Of a stretch of 30,771 nt of DNA, positions 9,763 to 19,739 are shown piece by piece; position 1 is the first letter of the stretch, and every line of letters begins with the position of its first letter. Both the position numbers and the translations under genes were made by a program. Under the pieces are notes generated by a model that saw nothing but the letters and a program-made list of their open reading frames with translations, was not told the DNA's origin and did no database searches. Location of the stretch: contig NW_009242971.1 in the NCBI RefSeq assembly GCF_000388065.1, positions 4,709,773 to 4,740,543 on the forward strand, written 5' to 3'. This DNA is from Fonticula alba. Lineage: Eukaryota; Opisthokonta; Rotosphaerida; Fonticulaceae.

Positions 9763-9890
9763 TGCCCGGCACCGAAACGACGACGCCCGAGGGCGAACAT
9801 GACCCCAGGCCTGCCCGAACGCATGCCAAAGGGGGGCGGGATTGCTTGGGTGCCCCATAGAGTGCCGGGTCTTTGTGTATTGCCGGAGCT
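9763..9890 (+). repeat. Direct duplicate, copy 1 of 128 bp (artefact)
   Basis: Matches 9910-10037 (offset 147), separated only by an Illumina adapter. Confidence 0.9.
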
Positions 9891-9909
9891 AGATCGGAAG
9901 AGCACACGT
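9891..9909 (+). other. Illumina adapter remnant in the assembly
   Basis: AGATCGGAAGAGCACACGT is the start of the TruSeq index adapter as read through from an insert, exact over 19 bases. Confidence 0.95.
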
Positions 9910-10037
9910 TGCCCGGCACCGAAACGACGACGCCCGAGGGCGAACATGACCCCAGGCCTGCCCGAACGCATGCCAAAGGGGGGCGGGATTGCTTGGGTGC
10001 CCCATAGAGTGCCGGGTCTTTGTGTATTGCCGGAGCT
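9910..10037 (+). repeat. Direct duplicate, copy 2 of 128 bp (artefact)
   Basis: Second copy of 9763-9890, starting directly after the adapter. Confidence 0.9.
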
Positions 10038-10702
10038 GCTTGAAAAGGGGTGCACTGGGGCTGGCGCCGGGGGACATCCCTGGACACATGGCCTGCACAC
10101 GACCGGCGGGTGCCGAGAGGCTGGGGAAGCCCCGAAACCTTGACCCCCCGTGTCCATCGAGAATAGCTGCTTGGAATGCCCGCTGGACGGGGGGGGGGTC
10201 TATTTTTCGGGCGAGCCCACCCTGATGATGATTTCCCCAGCCCCGCGCCTGGGTATGCGCTGTTACGGTGGAGGTGGCATGGGTGTGTCGGTCAAAGCAC
10301 CGGATACTCCCTTTGCCTGGGGAAAGAACCCTGGGCATGCGAAGGGGCAAGGAGTGTGTCTGCGTGTATATTCATGAGGGGATGATCATTCGGTGCTGTG
10401 GTATCGGGCATTGTGCAGGCGCCGCCGAGAGCCGCGGCCAAAGGCCCTTCGAGCAGGGGAGCATGGTCGGCTGTCTGGGAAGATGGCCGTCGGATGCTTT
10501 GCCAAGCTACCACCAAATGACTGTCCAAGGGTCCCGGAGGGCGGGGAATGGTGGCCTGGATGTCCGGCCGGCAATGGCCGGTGTGATGCGTCGGGGTCGG
10601 CATCCGGCGAGTCGGCGAGGCGATGGGCGCGGGCCGAGGCCAGGGCCTGAGCAGGCTCTCGCCGGGCCGGAGGGCGCTGGCGGGGCTTTTGGCGTCTCCG
10701 GC

Positions 10703-12110
10703 TCAGGCGGGCACCGGGTCGGAGGGTGTGGGCATCTTGACGAGGGATCGCCAGTCTGGCAGGACTTCCGCCTTGTGGAGGATGAACACCGACACGGCGG
10801 CCGAGAGGCCCAGGAACACCAAGCCGATGGTCAAGCCGACGCCAAGAGCCACTTTCGGGTCGAAAGGGGTGGTTTCTAGGCCGGGGGAAAGGGCACGGTG
10901 GCCGAAGGGCGAGGCAAGAAGGCGACAAGCCGGCAGGTCAGTCCCAGTGCGGGGTATGTGAAGAGCAGCCGGTCGCGGGAGGCAGCAAGCGTGGCCATGG
11001 TGGCACTGAGGGGCGGATGGAGGGGTGGCTGGCCGGGGGGGNNNNNNNNNNNNNNNNNNNNNNNNNNNNNNNNNNNNNNNNNNNNNNNNNNNNNNNNNNN
11101 NNNNNNNNNNNNGAGCAAGGCCCAGGGGGGGGGGGGGGGGGGGGGGCATGGAAGAGGAGCAACCATGCCCTGGCCAGGCGGCGGGCATGATGTGACGCGA
11201 GGGCATGGTCGGTACCTTTCGGCGGTGTGGGCGGGGTGGGCGGGGTGTGATACCAATCGCAATCGGAGTCCAGGGGGCCCCTGCATTTCAGGCATCCGGG
11301 AGCACACGCCCTGCAGCGATAGTCCCCGCTGGTGGAGTTGTCGGGATAGTAGGATGGAGGGCACTGGCTCAGGCATTCCTCATCATTTAGCAGGTAGTAG
11401 CCAAACTTGCACCTCCAGCAGGTGGTAGAGGCTGGGCATGTCAGCCCTTTGCCCGAGGCGATGGTGCAATGGATGTCCTCTCGAGGTTGATTGCAATCTT
11501 CGCAGTTGGCCGGGCAGTCGACGCACACCTTGTGCGGCATGGTGCCGGTTTTTTTTTTCAGATATTTGATGGTGGCTGCCCCCTGGTGAGCCGGGCAGCT
11601 CTGGAAGCAGGCCCCCACCTCGGGGCGCAGGACGCCCGTCACACAGGCAAGGCAATGGTCGTAGGGATCCATACACTCGAGGCAGGAGTGGTGGCATGGG
11701 AGGCAGGCCGGGGCGAAGTCCACGCCATAGTGCCCAAAGGGGCACTCGAAATGGCAGCGATAGTTGGTCAGCACATGGTACGATATCTCGCAGGCGGTGC
11801 ACTTGACAGTGCATGAATGGGGCATGGCGGTGCATTTTTCACAGAGCGCCGGGCAGCACTCTTGGGTGTTGCTGCATGGATTGAAGTAGCTGGGGCAGGG
11901 GCCGGCGGAAACTCCGGCCGAGGCATCGGCGGCAGCGGCGGGGGAGGTGGCATTGGGCCAGGCGAGCGAGCGGTCCGGGGTAGGGTGCTCGGCGGGCGGA
12001 CTCGAGGGGGCGTCCAAGTGCGGGACGGTGGTGGAGCTGGTCACTTGGGGTGACTGGACGATCAGCAGGGCCATCAGCAGCAGCAGCAGCCAGGCCGATC
12101 GGCGGTGCAT
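10703..12110 (-). CDS. Type I membrane protein with furin-like Cys-rich repeats (B)
   Basis: Two exons, 12110-11216 and 10875-10703, give 355 residues. The start ATG (GCC-ATG) opens a signal peptide rich in Leu (residues ~6-19). The ectodomain (residues ~50-290) has about ten CxxC pairs arranged as furin-like repeats and ends in a Thr/Pro stalk. After the intron come a membrane span (residues ~307-331) and a short 24-residue tail ending in TGA. The donor AAAG/GTACCG, branch CTGAC (10941-10937) and acceptor CCTAG/AAACC agree in phase (split Glu codon). The intron holds the N gap and a G22 run. An in-frame upstream ATG at 12212 would add 34 Arg/Pro-rich residues. Exon 1 contains A10 (coding strand) encoding three lysines. 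It has the same layout and strand as 7741-9048, so the two look like a diverged tandem duplication. The ligand is unknown. Confidence 0.85.
11042..11112. other. Assembly gap (71 N)
   Basis: Run of N inside the intron of furin-like gene B. It is bordered on the left by G7 and is 12 bases from a G22 run on the right, which suggests sequencing failure at poly-G. The true length is unknown. Confidence 0.98.
11125..11146. repeat. Poly-G run (22), longest in window
   Basis: Twenty-two G in the intron of gene B, close to the N gap. Poly-C on the coding strand. Confidence 0.95.
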
Positions 12111-12335
12111 GGCCCAGGGGGACTGGGCGCTGGGTCTGGCCGGCTGACATCCCGGAGTGGGGGCCCGTCTTTGGGGCCACTGCCGGGCGCGTGCGCGACC
12201 AAGTAAGGGCATGGTGCTCGGGGATGTGGGCCGGGGCAGAAGGGCTCGCGAGGGGGCGGCGAGGAGAAGAGTCGAGCTGGGCAGGAGGGAAGGAGGGGAA
12301 GAGGGGATACGGCCACATGGAGCTGGATGATGGGT

Positions 12336-12344
12336 CTTTAAGGG
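12336..12344 (-). promoter_or_regulatory. Possible TATA-like box of gene B
   Basis: On the minus strand CCCTTAAAG precedes a pyrimidine-rich stretch like the leaders of the other genes. It lies about 125 bases before the upstream ATG (12212) and 225 before the preferred ATG (12110). It is a weak match. Confidence 0.3.
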
Positions 12345-12433
12345 TAAGCCTGAGGACCAGCAGCGGCAGCTGCCCGATGGTGGACTGCCCAGCCGATGCT
12401 CTAACCTTGAGCGAAGGGATCATGGACAATGTC

Positions 12434-12451
12434 TGTGTGTGTGTGTGTGTG
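12434..12451. repeat. (TG)9 microsatellite
   Basis: Nine uninterrupted TG units, intergenic. Confidence 0.9.
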
Positions 12452-12520
12452 CGTAGCTGGCGGAGCCGGGAGGGGGTGGATAGAAAAGGGAAGCCATCTT
12501 CCTGGTTTCCCCTGCCAGCC

Positions 12521-12536
12521 GGGGGGGGGGGGGGGG
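12521..12536. repeat. Poly-G run (16)
   Basis: Sixteen consecutive G, intergenic. Confidence 0.95.
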
Positions 12537-13992
12537 CGGACTCGCGCCTGAATGCCAGGCGGCCGACCCTTTTTTTCCGGCCCGCGCTGTCGGCAGGCCA
12601 TCAGAGGGCAGGGGGGCTCCGCGGAGGGTGAGCTGGCCGATGTACCGAGTGCCAGGTACCCAGTGGGACCCAGAATGGCTGGGTCTACGAGAGAGTGAGG
12701 CAGTCCGAGTGAGTGAGAGCGAGAATCCAGAGGCTCGGTACAGGCCGGGCCCACGGGCTCCGGTGAAGATCGCGCCTCGGTTCTAAGGGGCCGGGCGGAT
12801 GGTCCCGGGTTCGAAGGGGAGTGCGTGCCCCGGGCACGCGATGGCCGAGCCAGCAAGTTGGCTCGACGCCGGGAATGGGCGAATGGGATCACCTTGGGGG
12901 TGGGGCTGACCCGGGCTCGGGCATCAGATGGGGCCCGCCACGCGGACCGTGCGGGGTGTGCGCGCGCGGGCCTGCCTTTCGCTGCGTCTGGCTCCAGGTC
13001 GGCAGGGGTTCGCGTCGGGGGGGGGGCGGCACGCTGTTCGCCCGAGTCTCGGGCAGTGGAGGGGGAGTCGGCAAAAGGACCTTTTCGGAAGTCCAGCGAA
13101 GGAGGAGTCTGCATCATTATCCCCCGATGTTTGCCGTTTCGGGCGCGCCCGCGAATCGCGCTGCTCCGAGGGGCCTCCCGGGGATTGTTATTTCCATGGG
13201 CCGGCCGAGCCTGCCGGCGCGGGGCAGTGTGAGATTGTCAACGGCCGATGCCCCCCTCCCCCGGCCGGGAGTCGTGGCGCTTGTATTCCGTGGGTGCGGG
13301 CTCCCGCGGATGGGCCCATGGCACGGGGATTGCGCGAGGCCGTGGCTGCCGGAGGGCCGAAATGCGCCACAAGCCGGGCCCGGGGCGCGCGCGGCACTGT
13401 GCCCGGGTGGTGTGCTTGGCCTCGGGCCCGGAGCTGCGATGTGCATGGGCGGTGTGATGTGCTGGCTTCTTGCCAGGACCCCCTCCGGTGATGGGGGGCA
13501 TTGCTCCGGATGTACGGACAGCGGAACTCCGGACCCTGCGTCCTCCTCGGCCGGCATTCTTTTTCGGGAGTAGGTTCTGCTGGTGCGTGTGTGTGTGTGC
13601 GCATAGGGGGTGGGCTGTGCCGGCCGGCTGTTGTTGGAAGCCGGACGTGCTGCAGCCATAACTGGTGTGATGCATGCGCGGCTGTCCTCGGGGGAATATG
13701 CCCGGCCCTCGGATGCCGGTGTATGCTGGACCCTTGGGCACGGGGGTGGTGCCCTCGGCACCGATGGGCGGCCTTGTCCGGCCAGGAGGCGCTTCAATGG
13801 TCTCCTGGCCATGGGGCTGGGGCTTGGTTCGCGTGTTTTGGTGCGAGGTGCCCCATACCGGGGCACCCATGGGCCCGGTGATGGCCGTCCGCCGGATTCC
13901 GGTGAGGTTGTGGCGGGCGACGGAGGGTGCGGCATTGCGGCGCCGAGAGGCCCGGACATGGAGAGACCTTGCGCTGGGCCAAGTCTTGCCTT

Positions 13993-14008
13993 GGGGGGGG
14001 GGGGGGGG
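13993..14008. repeat. Poly-G run (16)
   Basis: Sixteen consecutive G about 260 bases upstream of the protease start. Confidence 0.95.
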
Positions 14009-14268
14009 ATGGTGGCTGGCCCTGGGCCCCACGGAGGAGGCGGCCCAAGAGCCGGGATGCTCGGGGCTCTCTCCCGGTCAGCAAGTCACCTCACGACCGT
14101 GCCCTTCCCGTCGACCCCATTGGTGTTGCAGTGACACTGACCCGTTCCTCCTTCGAGCCAGCCTCCTTGCGAGACGCCTCCTCCCTTGACCAGCTCGTCG
14201 GGCCCCGCGCCGGCCCTCCTCCTCCTCTGCCACTTCCCGCTCGCCGCCTGGCCCTCGCCAAGCCGGCC

Positions 14269-15447
14269 ATGAGGCATTTCGTGGCCCGCGTCCTGTTGGC
14301 CCTGGTATGGGTGTCGGCCCTGGTGGCGGGCCAGACACCGGACCCGGTCCGGATCATGGACAACCCCCATGCGGAAACCATCCCCGACAGGTTCATTGTC
14401 GTCTTCCATGGAGTGACATCCGTGGAGCAGGCGCGTTCCTTCTCCGAGGAGGTGGGCTCCGGGACGTTCTTCCACATTGGCAGCCGGTTCAAGGCCCTGG
14501 TGGGGGCCCTGTTGCCGGAGGCACTGGCGCGCATTCAGGCCCGCGGCGACCTGGTGGCGTACATCGAGCCGGACCAGGCGGTGCGCCTTGCGGCCATCAG
14601 CCAGAAGGATCCGCCGTGGAATTTGGATCGCCTGGACCAGCGGTCCCTGCCGCTGGACAATCGGTACTGGTATTACGACCATGCCGGGGCCGGCGCCTCG
14701 GTGTATGTTCTCGACACCGGCATCAACAAAAGCCACGTCGGGTTCAAGGGGAACCTCCATTACGGGTGGAACTTCCATGACAACACCCCGTATGCGGATG
14801 ACTACCATGGCCATGGCACGGCGGTGGCCGGCATCATCGGCAGCGAGAATTACGGCGTGGCCAAGTCGGCCGCCATCTTCGGCGTCCGGGTGACCGACAA
14901 TGCGGGCAGTGGTACGAACTCGGCCCTGGTCCAGGGGATTGGCTTTGTGGCGGAGGCACATCGGAAAAGCATGCGAAAGATGACCGTCGGTTCGATTTCG
15001 CTCCTCACGCCCGCCAGTCAGGCCTTGGACGATGCGGTTCTGGCGGCCACCGAGGCGGGAGTCTTGTTTGTCAGTGCGGCTGGAAATGGCAATGGCGATG
15101 CGTGCCAATGGTCGCCGGGCCGGCTGTCGGAGGTGCTCAATGTGGCGTCGGTGAATAATCGTGACACGCGCATGAGCGCCTCGAACTTCGGGCCCTGCGT
15201 GGACATCTTCGCCCCAGGCGACAGCATCCCAACGACCGGGCACGCATCGTCCACGGCCGTCTCGTATTTTTCCGGGACCTCGGCCGCGGCGCCCCATGCA
15301 TCCGGGGTGGCTGCTTTGGTGTTGGCCAATTTCGGCCCCCGAAGCCCGGCCGATCTTCGGAAGTACGTTCTCGAGATGGCGACCAACAATAAGGTGATCG
15401 ATTCGCAGGGCTCGCCCAATCGCCTGCTCTTCTCGATGTTTGCCTAG
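14269..15447 (+). CDS. Secreted subtilisin-like serine protease (S8, proteinase K type), 392 aa
   Basis: An intronless 392-residue preproprotease. The signal peptide covers residues 1-21. An inhibitor-I9-type propeptide (residues ~36-105) contains the typical IPDRFIVVFH start. The mature N-terminus lies near 108-120, with PPWNLDRLDQRSLPLDN as in aqualysin/proteinase K enzymes. The catalytic triad is complete: Asp149 (VLDTGI), His182 (GHGT) and Ser338 (GTSAAAPH), with oxyanion Asn273 (AAGN). It should cleave peptide bonds outside the cell or in the secretory route. Three usually conserved positions differ: HGT is followed by Ala185 where His is usual, SLGG is replaced by SLLT (residues 244-247), and the residue after the catalytic Ser is Ala339 instead of Met. 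The ATG is in a GCC-ATG context after a CT-rich leader; the long open frame upstream of it is noncoding. It is divergent from furin-like gene B. Substrates are unknown. Confidence 0.92.
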   Translation: MRHFVARVLLALVWVSALVAGQTPDPVRIMDNPHAETIPDRFIVVFHGVTSVEQARSFSEEVGSGTFFHIGSRFKALVGALLPEALARIQARGDLVAYIEPDQAVRLAAISQKDPPWNLDRLDQRSLPLDNRYWYYDHAGAGASVYVLDTGINKSHVGFKGNLHYGWNFHDNTPYADDYHGHGTAVAGIIGSENYGVAKSAAIFGVRVTDNAGSGTNSALVQGIGFVAEAHRKSMRKMTVGSISLLTPASQALDDAVLAATEAGVLFVSAAGNGNGDACQWSPGRLSEVLNVASVNNRDTRMSASNFGPCVDIFAPGDSIPTTGHASSTAVSYFSGTSAAAPHASGVAALVLANFGPRSPADLRKYVLEMATNNKVIDSQGSPNRLLFSMFA

Positions 15448-17778
15448 GCCCCGGGGCCTTTCTGTGGCATGTCGGCGGGCGAGCCCTGCCGTGGGGCGCT
15501 TGGCTCCGAGCTGGGCAGTTGTGCCAGCCGTTATGGACACAGGCCGCCAGTCGGCTTCGCAACGAGCGGACCCAGGCGCTTGGGACTGCATTTGCCTTTC
15601 GAAAAAAGGCCCCGGCCCTATCCGGTGTCAAGGCCGACCTTGGATCCGAATACAGGCAACATGGGTTTCCGCTCCCCCGGCGACGGATGGCTGTGGGACC
15701 TCATGCCTTTCGCGAGGTGGTTACTTTATTCCCGAGCACCAGCACCGAATGGGGCTGGGCCGAGGGGCATATCTCTCAGCAGAGGGGTTGGGCTGCTGGG
15801 TGCGTGTGCGACCATTGGTTCCGGGTGTTGTTTTTTTTTTTCGGGCACCCACGGCGAGTGAAGGACCATCGCAGAGGCCGGAGGACGGGCGCATGGTGTC
15901 CGGAAATGTGTAGCCTCCACGGAGGGAGGTCGGCCCTTCGGGGCGGATGCTCTTCCCATGGCTCGGGTTGGGCGTCGACCGGGGCGCGAGGGCGAAGGCG
16001 GTCAGCCGCGGTGGGGCTACATTCAGGCGGCTGGGACTCCGATACAAGAAGGTTTTGGCCAGGTGGAAGAAGCATTCCGGATTCCTCCCTCGCGGGCTCA
16101 TGATCCATGGTATCCTGCACGCTCCTGAGGTCTGGCCTCTTTTCCGCCTGAAGGAGGCAATGCTCGTGTGCGGCATCGGGCGGCTGTTTATGCCAAGCGC
16201 CTGGTCATGGGCGCCTCCCGGCCTGGTGGCTCTCCTTCCCGGTGGGCTACTCCGTCGAGGGGCATCATGCTGCATGTGGCGCTTCGGGCACATGCCGGTA
16301 TTATTCCGGGCCTCCGGGCGAGCGGCCAGCACCAATGGCGGCCAGAGGGGCCCTGTGCACGGGTGCACCGCCAAAGAGGTCGGTCTTGGTGGCGATCCTT
16401 GATGTGGATGGCGGCTCTTGCACGCCGGAGGGGCCCAGGTGTCGGCAGTGCACCTGCATGGAGGGCCAGAGGGGCTATTGGACTCGAGGACAACCAGGGC
16501 CTCGGGCGACCAGGCGAATCGAAACGGGCTACGCTTGGGAGGCATGTATGTGCCACCGGGGCCTGGGTGTTGGGCGCGCTTCTCCAAGGGGGGGCATCCC
16601 ACGGGGGATTCGGCCTCAAGGATGGCCGCCCCCCTGAGCGCGTCCGAAGTGGCGGACTGGCCCGGGCCTGCGGACGTTGGGGGCCAAGATGTCCGGCCGA
16701 GTGCCTGGGTGGCCGGGCGCGCATGCCGCCCGAGCCGCTGTGTTGCCCTTGCTGGACCATGTGGGGGCCCATGTCTTCCGCGACCGCCGGCAAGTGTCCG
16801 GGCGGTTGTCGTCCATCAGGGCGTGGCTGTGGGGATGGGCCCGAGCTTGGGCTCTGGGCGGCGAGGGGTTCTCTCCTCTGTGGCCCGGCCGGGAGATTGC
16901 CACGACCAAGTCCAGCGCCATAACCGCGATTCGATGGCCGTGGGATGGTCGCATGAAGGTGTATTGGGGAAAAAAAAGAGAAAGCTCGATCGGCGGGGGA
17001 CAAAGGCCTTGCAACTTGGCGGCACTCTTGGCCTCCACCCGTGGCCTGTGATGGAGGCGGTCTCGGGGGGGAGAGGCTCGGCTTGGCTTATCCGGCCGGG
17101 GAAGCGGGGGATTTCTCGCCGGGCCTCCGGTGTGTCGGGGACGAACTCAAGCCGCCTCGGTCCGGCCCGACACGAGCCCCTGCTGCCTTTTCATCTCGGC
17201 CAAGACCGAAGCCAAGCGCGAGAGCCCATGGCCGGGAGGGGATGTGGCGCCCGGGGCCCGGGCCCCTGCGTGAGCATGAGCCGGTGCTCGGCGGCGGCCA
17301 TCAGATGGTGTGTCAAGCTGCTGACAGTCGGATGTCGGGATGCCGGCAAGGTGCCCCGGCCCTGGGTGTGCACCGGGCGCATAGGCGGACGGAGGGCCGG
17401 CGCCTGGACCGAGGCGAGCATGCCCGGGAATCCGCCCAACGTGGCAGCGGAAACAGAAACGCTTTGTGCCTGGGCAGGCTCTTCCGCGGGGCTTTCGCGA
17501 CATGCTCATTGTTCCTTGTGTCGGCGGTCCGGGACCACCCGGCGTGCGGGGCATGCCGGAGGGAGGTCGATGACTCGCTGCCGAGCGGGAGTAGGGCAGA
17601 AAGGCCAATCCGGCGGGTGTGCTTGGTGAGCCGCAAGGTAGCATTGAGTGTATGCGTTTTGCCCGGGGAGCGGGGAGTGCGGGTGTTGGCTGTTGAGAGC
17701 TGATCGCGGAGCGCGTGCTGGTCGGTGGTCCATCGGAGGAGGGCGGTCGAGAGGGGTCTTCCTTGAAGACCCGCGGAT

Positions 17779-17792
17779 GGGGGGGGGGGGGG
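17779..17792. repeat. Poly-G run (14)
   Basis: Fourteen consecutive G in the gene-poor region. Confidence 0.95.
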
Positions 17793-18413
17793 TAAAATCG
17801 GCGTGGCCCGGTCGGTGCCCCGGGGACCAGGACACTTGGGCTGTGGACGTGCTGCCAGGATGCACCAGGCCGGAGGTCCGCTTGCACCTGGACGGCGGGG
17901 ATCCACGTGGGGCGGGGGGGAACGTCTGCTCGAGCAGGGGCTGCCGGCACCGCTCCCCATGCTCTGGGCGGTTCAGGGGAGAACCGGCCAAGCGTCGGGT
18001 TGTGAGAGCCGCGTGCCTCCCGGTGGAACGCAGTAGAAGCAGGGAGCGGGAGCAAAGGCACGATATATCGGGGGCTCGGCAAGGGAGTAATATGAGGGGC
18101 AGTTTGGGAGGCCCAGCACGAGGGAGGAGACACCGCCGGGGCGAGGCGCCGCCAGAAGGTGCCGCGAGGGGCTCGCGAGGGCTGGCGGCCTCGGACCGTC
18201 GGTGTCAGCTTGCGCCGGGCCAACAAGGGATGAGGTCCAGGGCGCATGGGGCGGTCCTGGCGGCGGCCTTCCGATCCCCGCCGCGCTCGGTCCCCGGTGT
18301 CGAGCTGTGATGCCGCGCACGAGGAGGTGTGGAGCTTGAGATCTGGGGATGGACATGTGTGGCATGGTATGTGTGCTGGAAGGGGGAGTTGGTCGCCTGC
18401 GGGGCCGGGGGGC

Positions 18414-18429
18414 GGGGGGGGGGGGGGGG
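18414..18429. repeat. Poly-G run (16)
   Basis: Sixteen consecutive G in the gene-poor region. Confidence 0.95.
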
Positions 18430-19722
18430 ACAGGTGCCCGGGGCACACCGGGCCATGGGGGGAGGCAGCGAGGACGTGGCCTTTCCGAAGGGGGGAATGC
18501 AGCCTCCGTCTGCGGCCCCCAGGGGCAAGTGCTTGTTGGAAGGTCGGTGCATGGGCCTGCGGGGCCTGGCCCGGCCCTCGTCTTGCAGGGAAGCTGCATC
18601 GTCCGCCGAGCACACGTCGGGGCTGGCTCCTGGAAACCGGGAACTCCGAAGCCCGGGAAAAGGGGGAACAATGCTGGCATGGGGGTATGTATTGGGATCT
18701 GACGGCAGGGCATGTGTCTGGATGTGCGCAAGGAGTCACGCATACAAGGCATTCTCGCGGGTCCCGGGCGGGAGGCAGTCTGGCGAAGCGCCGGCGCCCG
18801 GGGGCCGGGGCGTGGGCGGACAACGCATGTCCAGCGGGAGGAACAGATCGACATTCGACCTCGGGGTCCAGAGCACCCTCCCGGGGGGGCCTGACGGCGG
18901 AGAGGCGTCGGACAAGGCCCGGGGCCTGGGAGGGCAGGGCCTCGGGGAGACAGGTGCTCTGGCGCGGGGTGGGCCATGGCACCGGCACATGTGCATGGCA
19001 GCATGGCGGGCCGCATGAACAGTGTGTGGCGCGGAACCGGGTGCCGAGCGACTGTGTTCCCGGCGGGGAGGGGTTCCCTCGCCAGGGTGTCCCGCGCGCG
19101 AGAGATCCATTAACATGGGCGTTCTCCGAGAGCCGGTCGCGCGTCCGAGGGCGGGTTCAATCCGGCCTGGGGGGCGGATGCGCTTGGGGCCGCGGGACGC
19201 GTGGCTGTACTTTCGGTGCCGCGGCCCGGCAGCGGGCCAGGGATCGTGCCTACATGCCCGTCAAGCGTGTGACGGCGATGGCCGGCGAGGCTGGGCAGGG
19301 GGCATTGTTTGCCGGCATGGAGGGGAGCTCATCACCTTGGCATGCCCCACCAACCGGCAGGGATGAAGATACACGACAAGCAACGAATCACCGGCAACGC
19401 CTCATGCCGGAGAGGGAGGCGAGCGCTGGTTTCCACGGGAGGAACGGAGGAATGTGGTGAACATCAAAGCGCAGTTGGCGACAAGCCTTGCCTGTCGAAT
19501 GGGCGCGGCCGACGTGTCAAGTGCGAGGTTGCGGGAGACACACCCCGAGGCGGGGGGATAGTGCGGCGGGCGGGGAATTCGACCGCTTCCTCAGCTGCGC
19601 ATATGCATGTCCCCTGACCGGAGCAACGGCATAAGCCAAGCATCAGGCCCGACCCATGGGTCAGCAGCCGCCGGTGCTCCAGCCGCATGGCAGAGACAGG
19701 GTCAGCGGTCAATCGGTAAAGG

Positions 19723-19739
19723 GAGAGAGAGAGAGAGAG
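19723..19739. repeat. (GA)n microsatellite
   Basis: About eight uninterrupted GA units in the gene-poor region. Confidence 0.9.

Larger units (their letters stand above)
9049..10702. other. Spacer between the two furin-like genes, with two adapter artefacts
   Basis: No convincing gene. It should hold the promoter of gene A (-) and the 3' end of gene B (-). No TATA box is evident upstream of 9048. The region contains G16 (9345-9360), G10 (10189-10198) and two adapter-split duplications (9510-9721 and 9763-10037), so at least about 260 bases of it are artefactual. Confidence 0.6.
12111..14268. other. Divergent intergenic region, gene B to protease
   Basis: Gene B (-) and the protease (+) diverge from here, so both promoters should lie inside. 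The first ~230 bases form the pyrimidine-rich (minus-strand) leader of gene B with a TTAAAG box. The last ~190 bases form a CT-rich leader of the protease, with an inverted CCAAT (ATTGG) at 14119-14123. Between them I see a TG microsatellite, G16 at 12521-12536 and 13993-14008, G10 at 13017-13026, and no convincing gene. Open frames of up to 280 codons are low-complexity. Confidence 0.55.

Noticed and set aside
12800-12825. GGGTTCGAA, resembling a tRNA B-box
   Set aside because: The bases after the loop do not complete a T-stem and no cloverleaf can be drawn.
19150-19175. GGTTCAATCC, resembling a tRNA T-loop
   Set aside because: The flanking five bases on each side do not pair and no A-box or acceptor stem is found.
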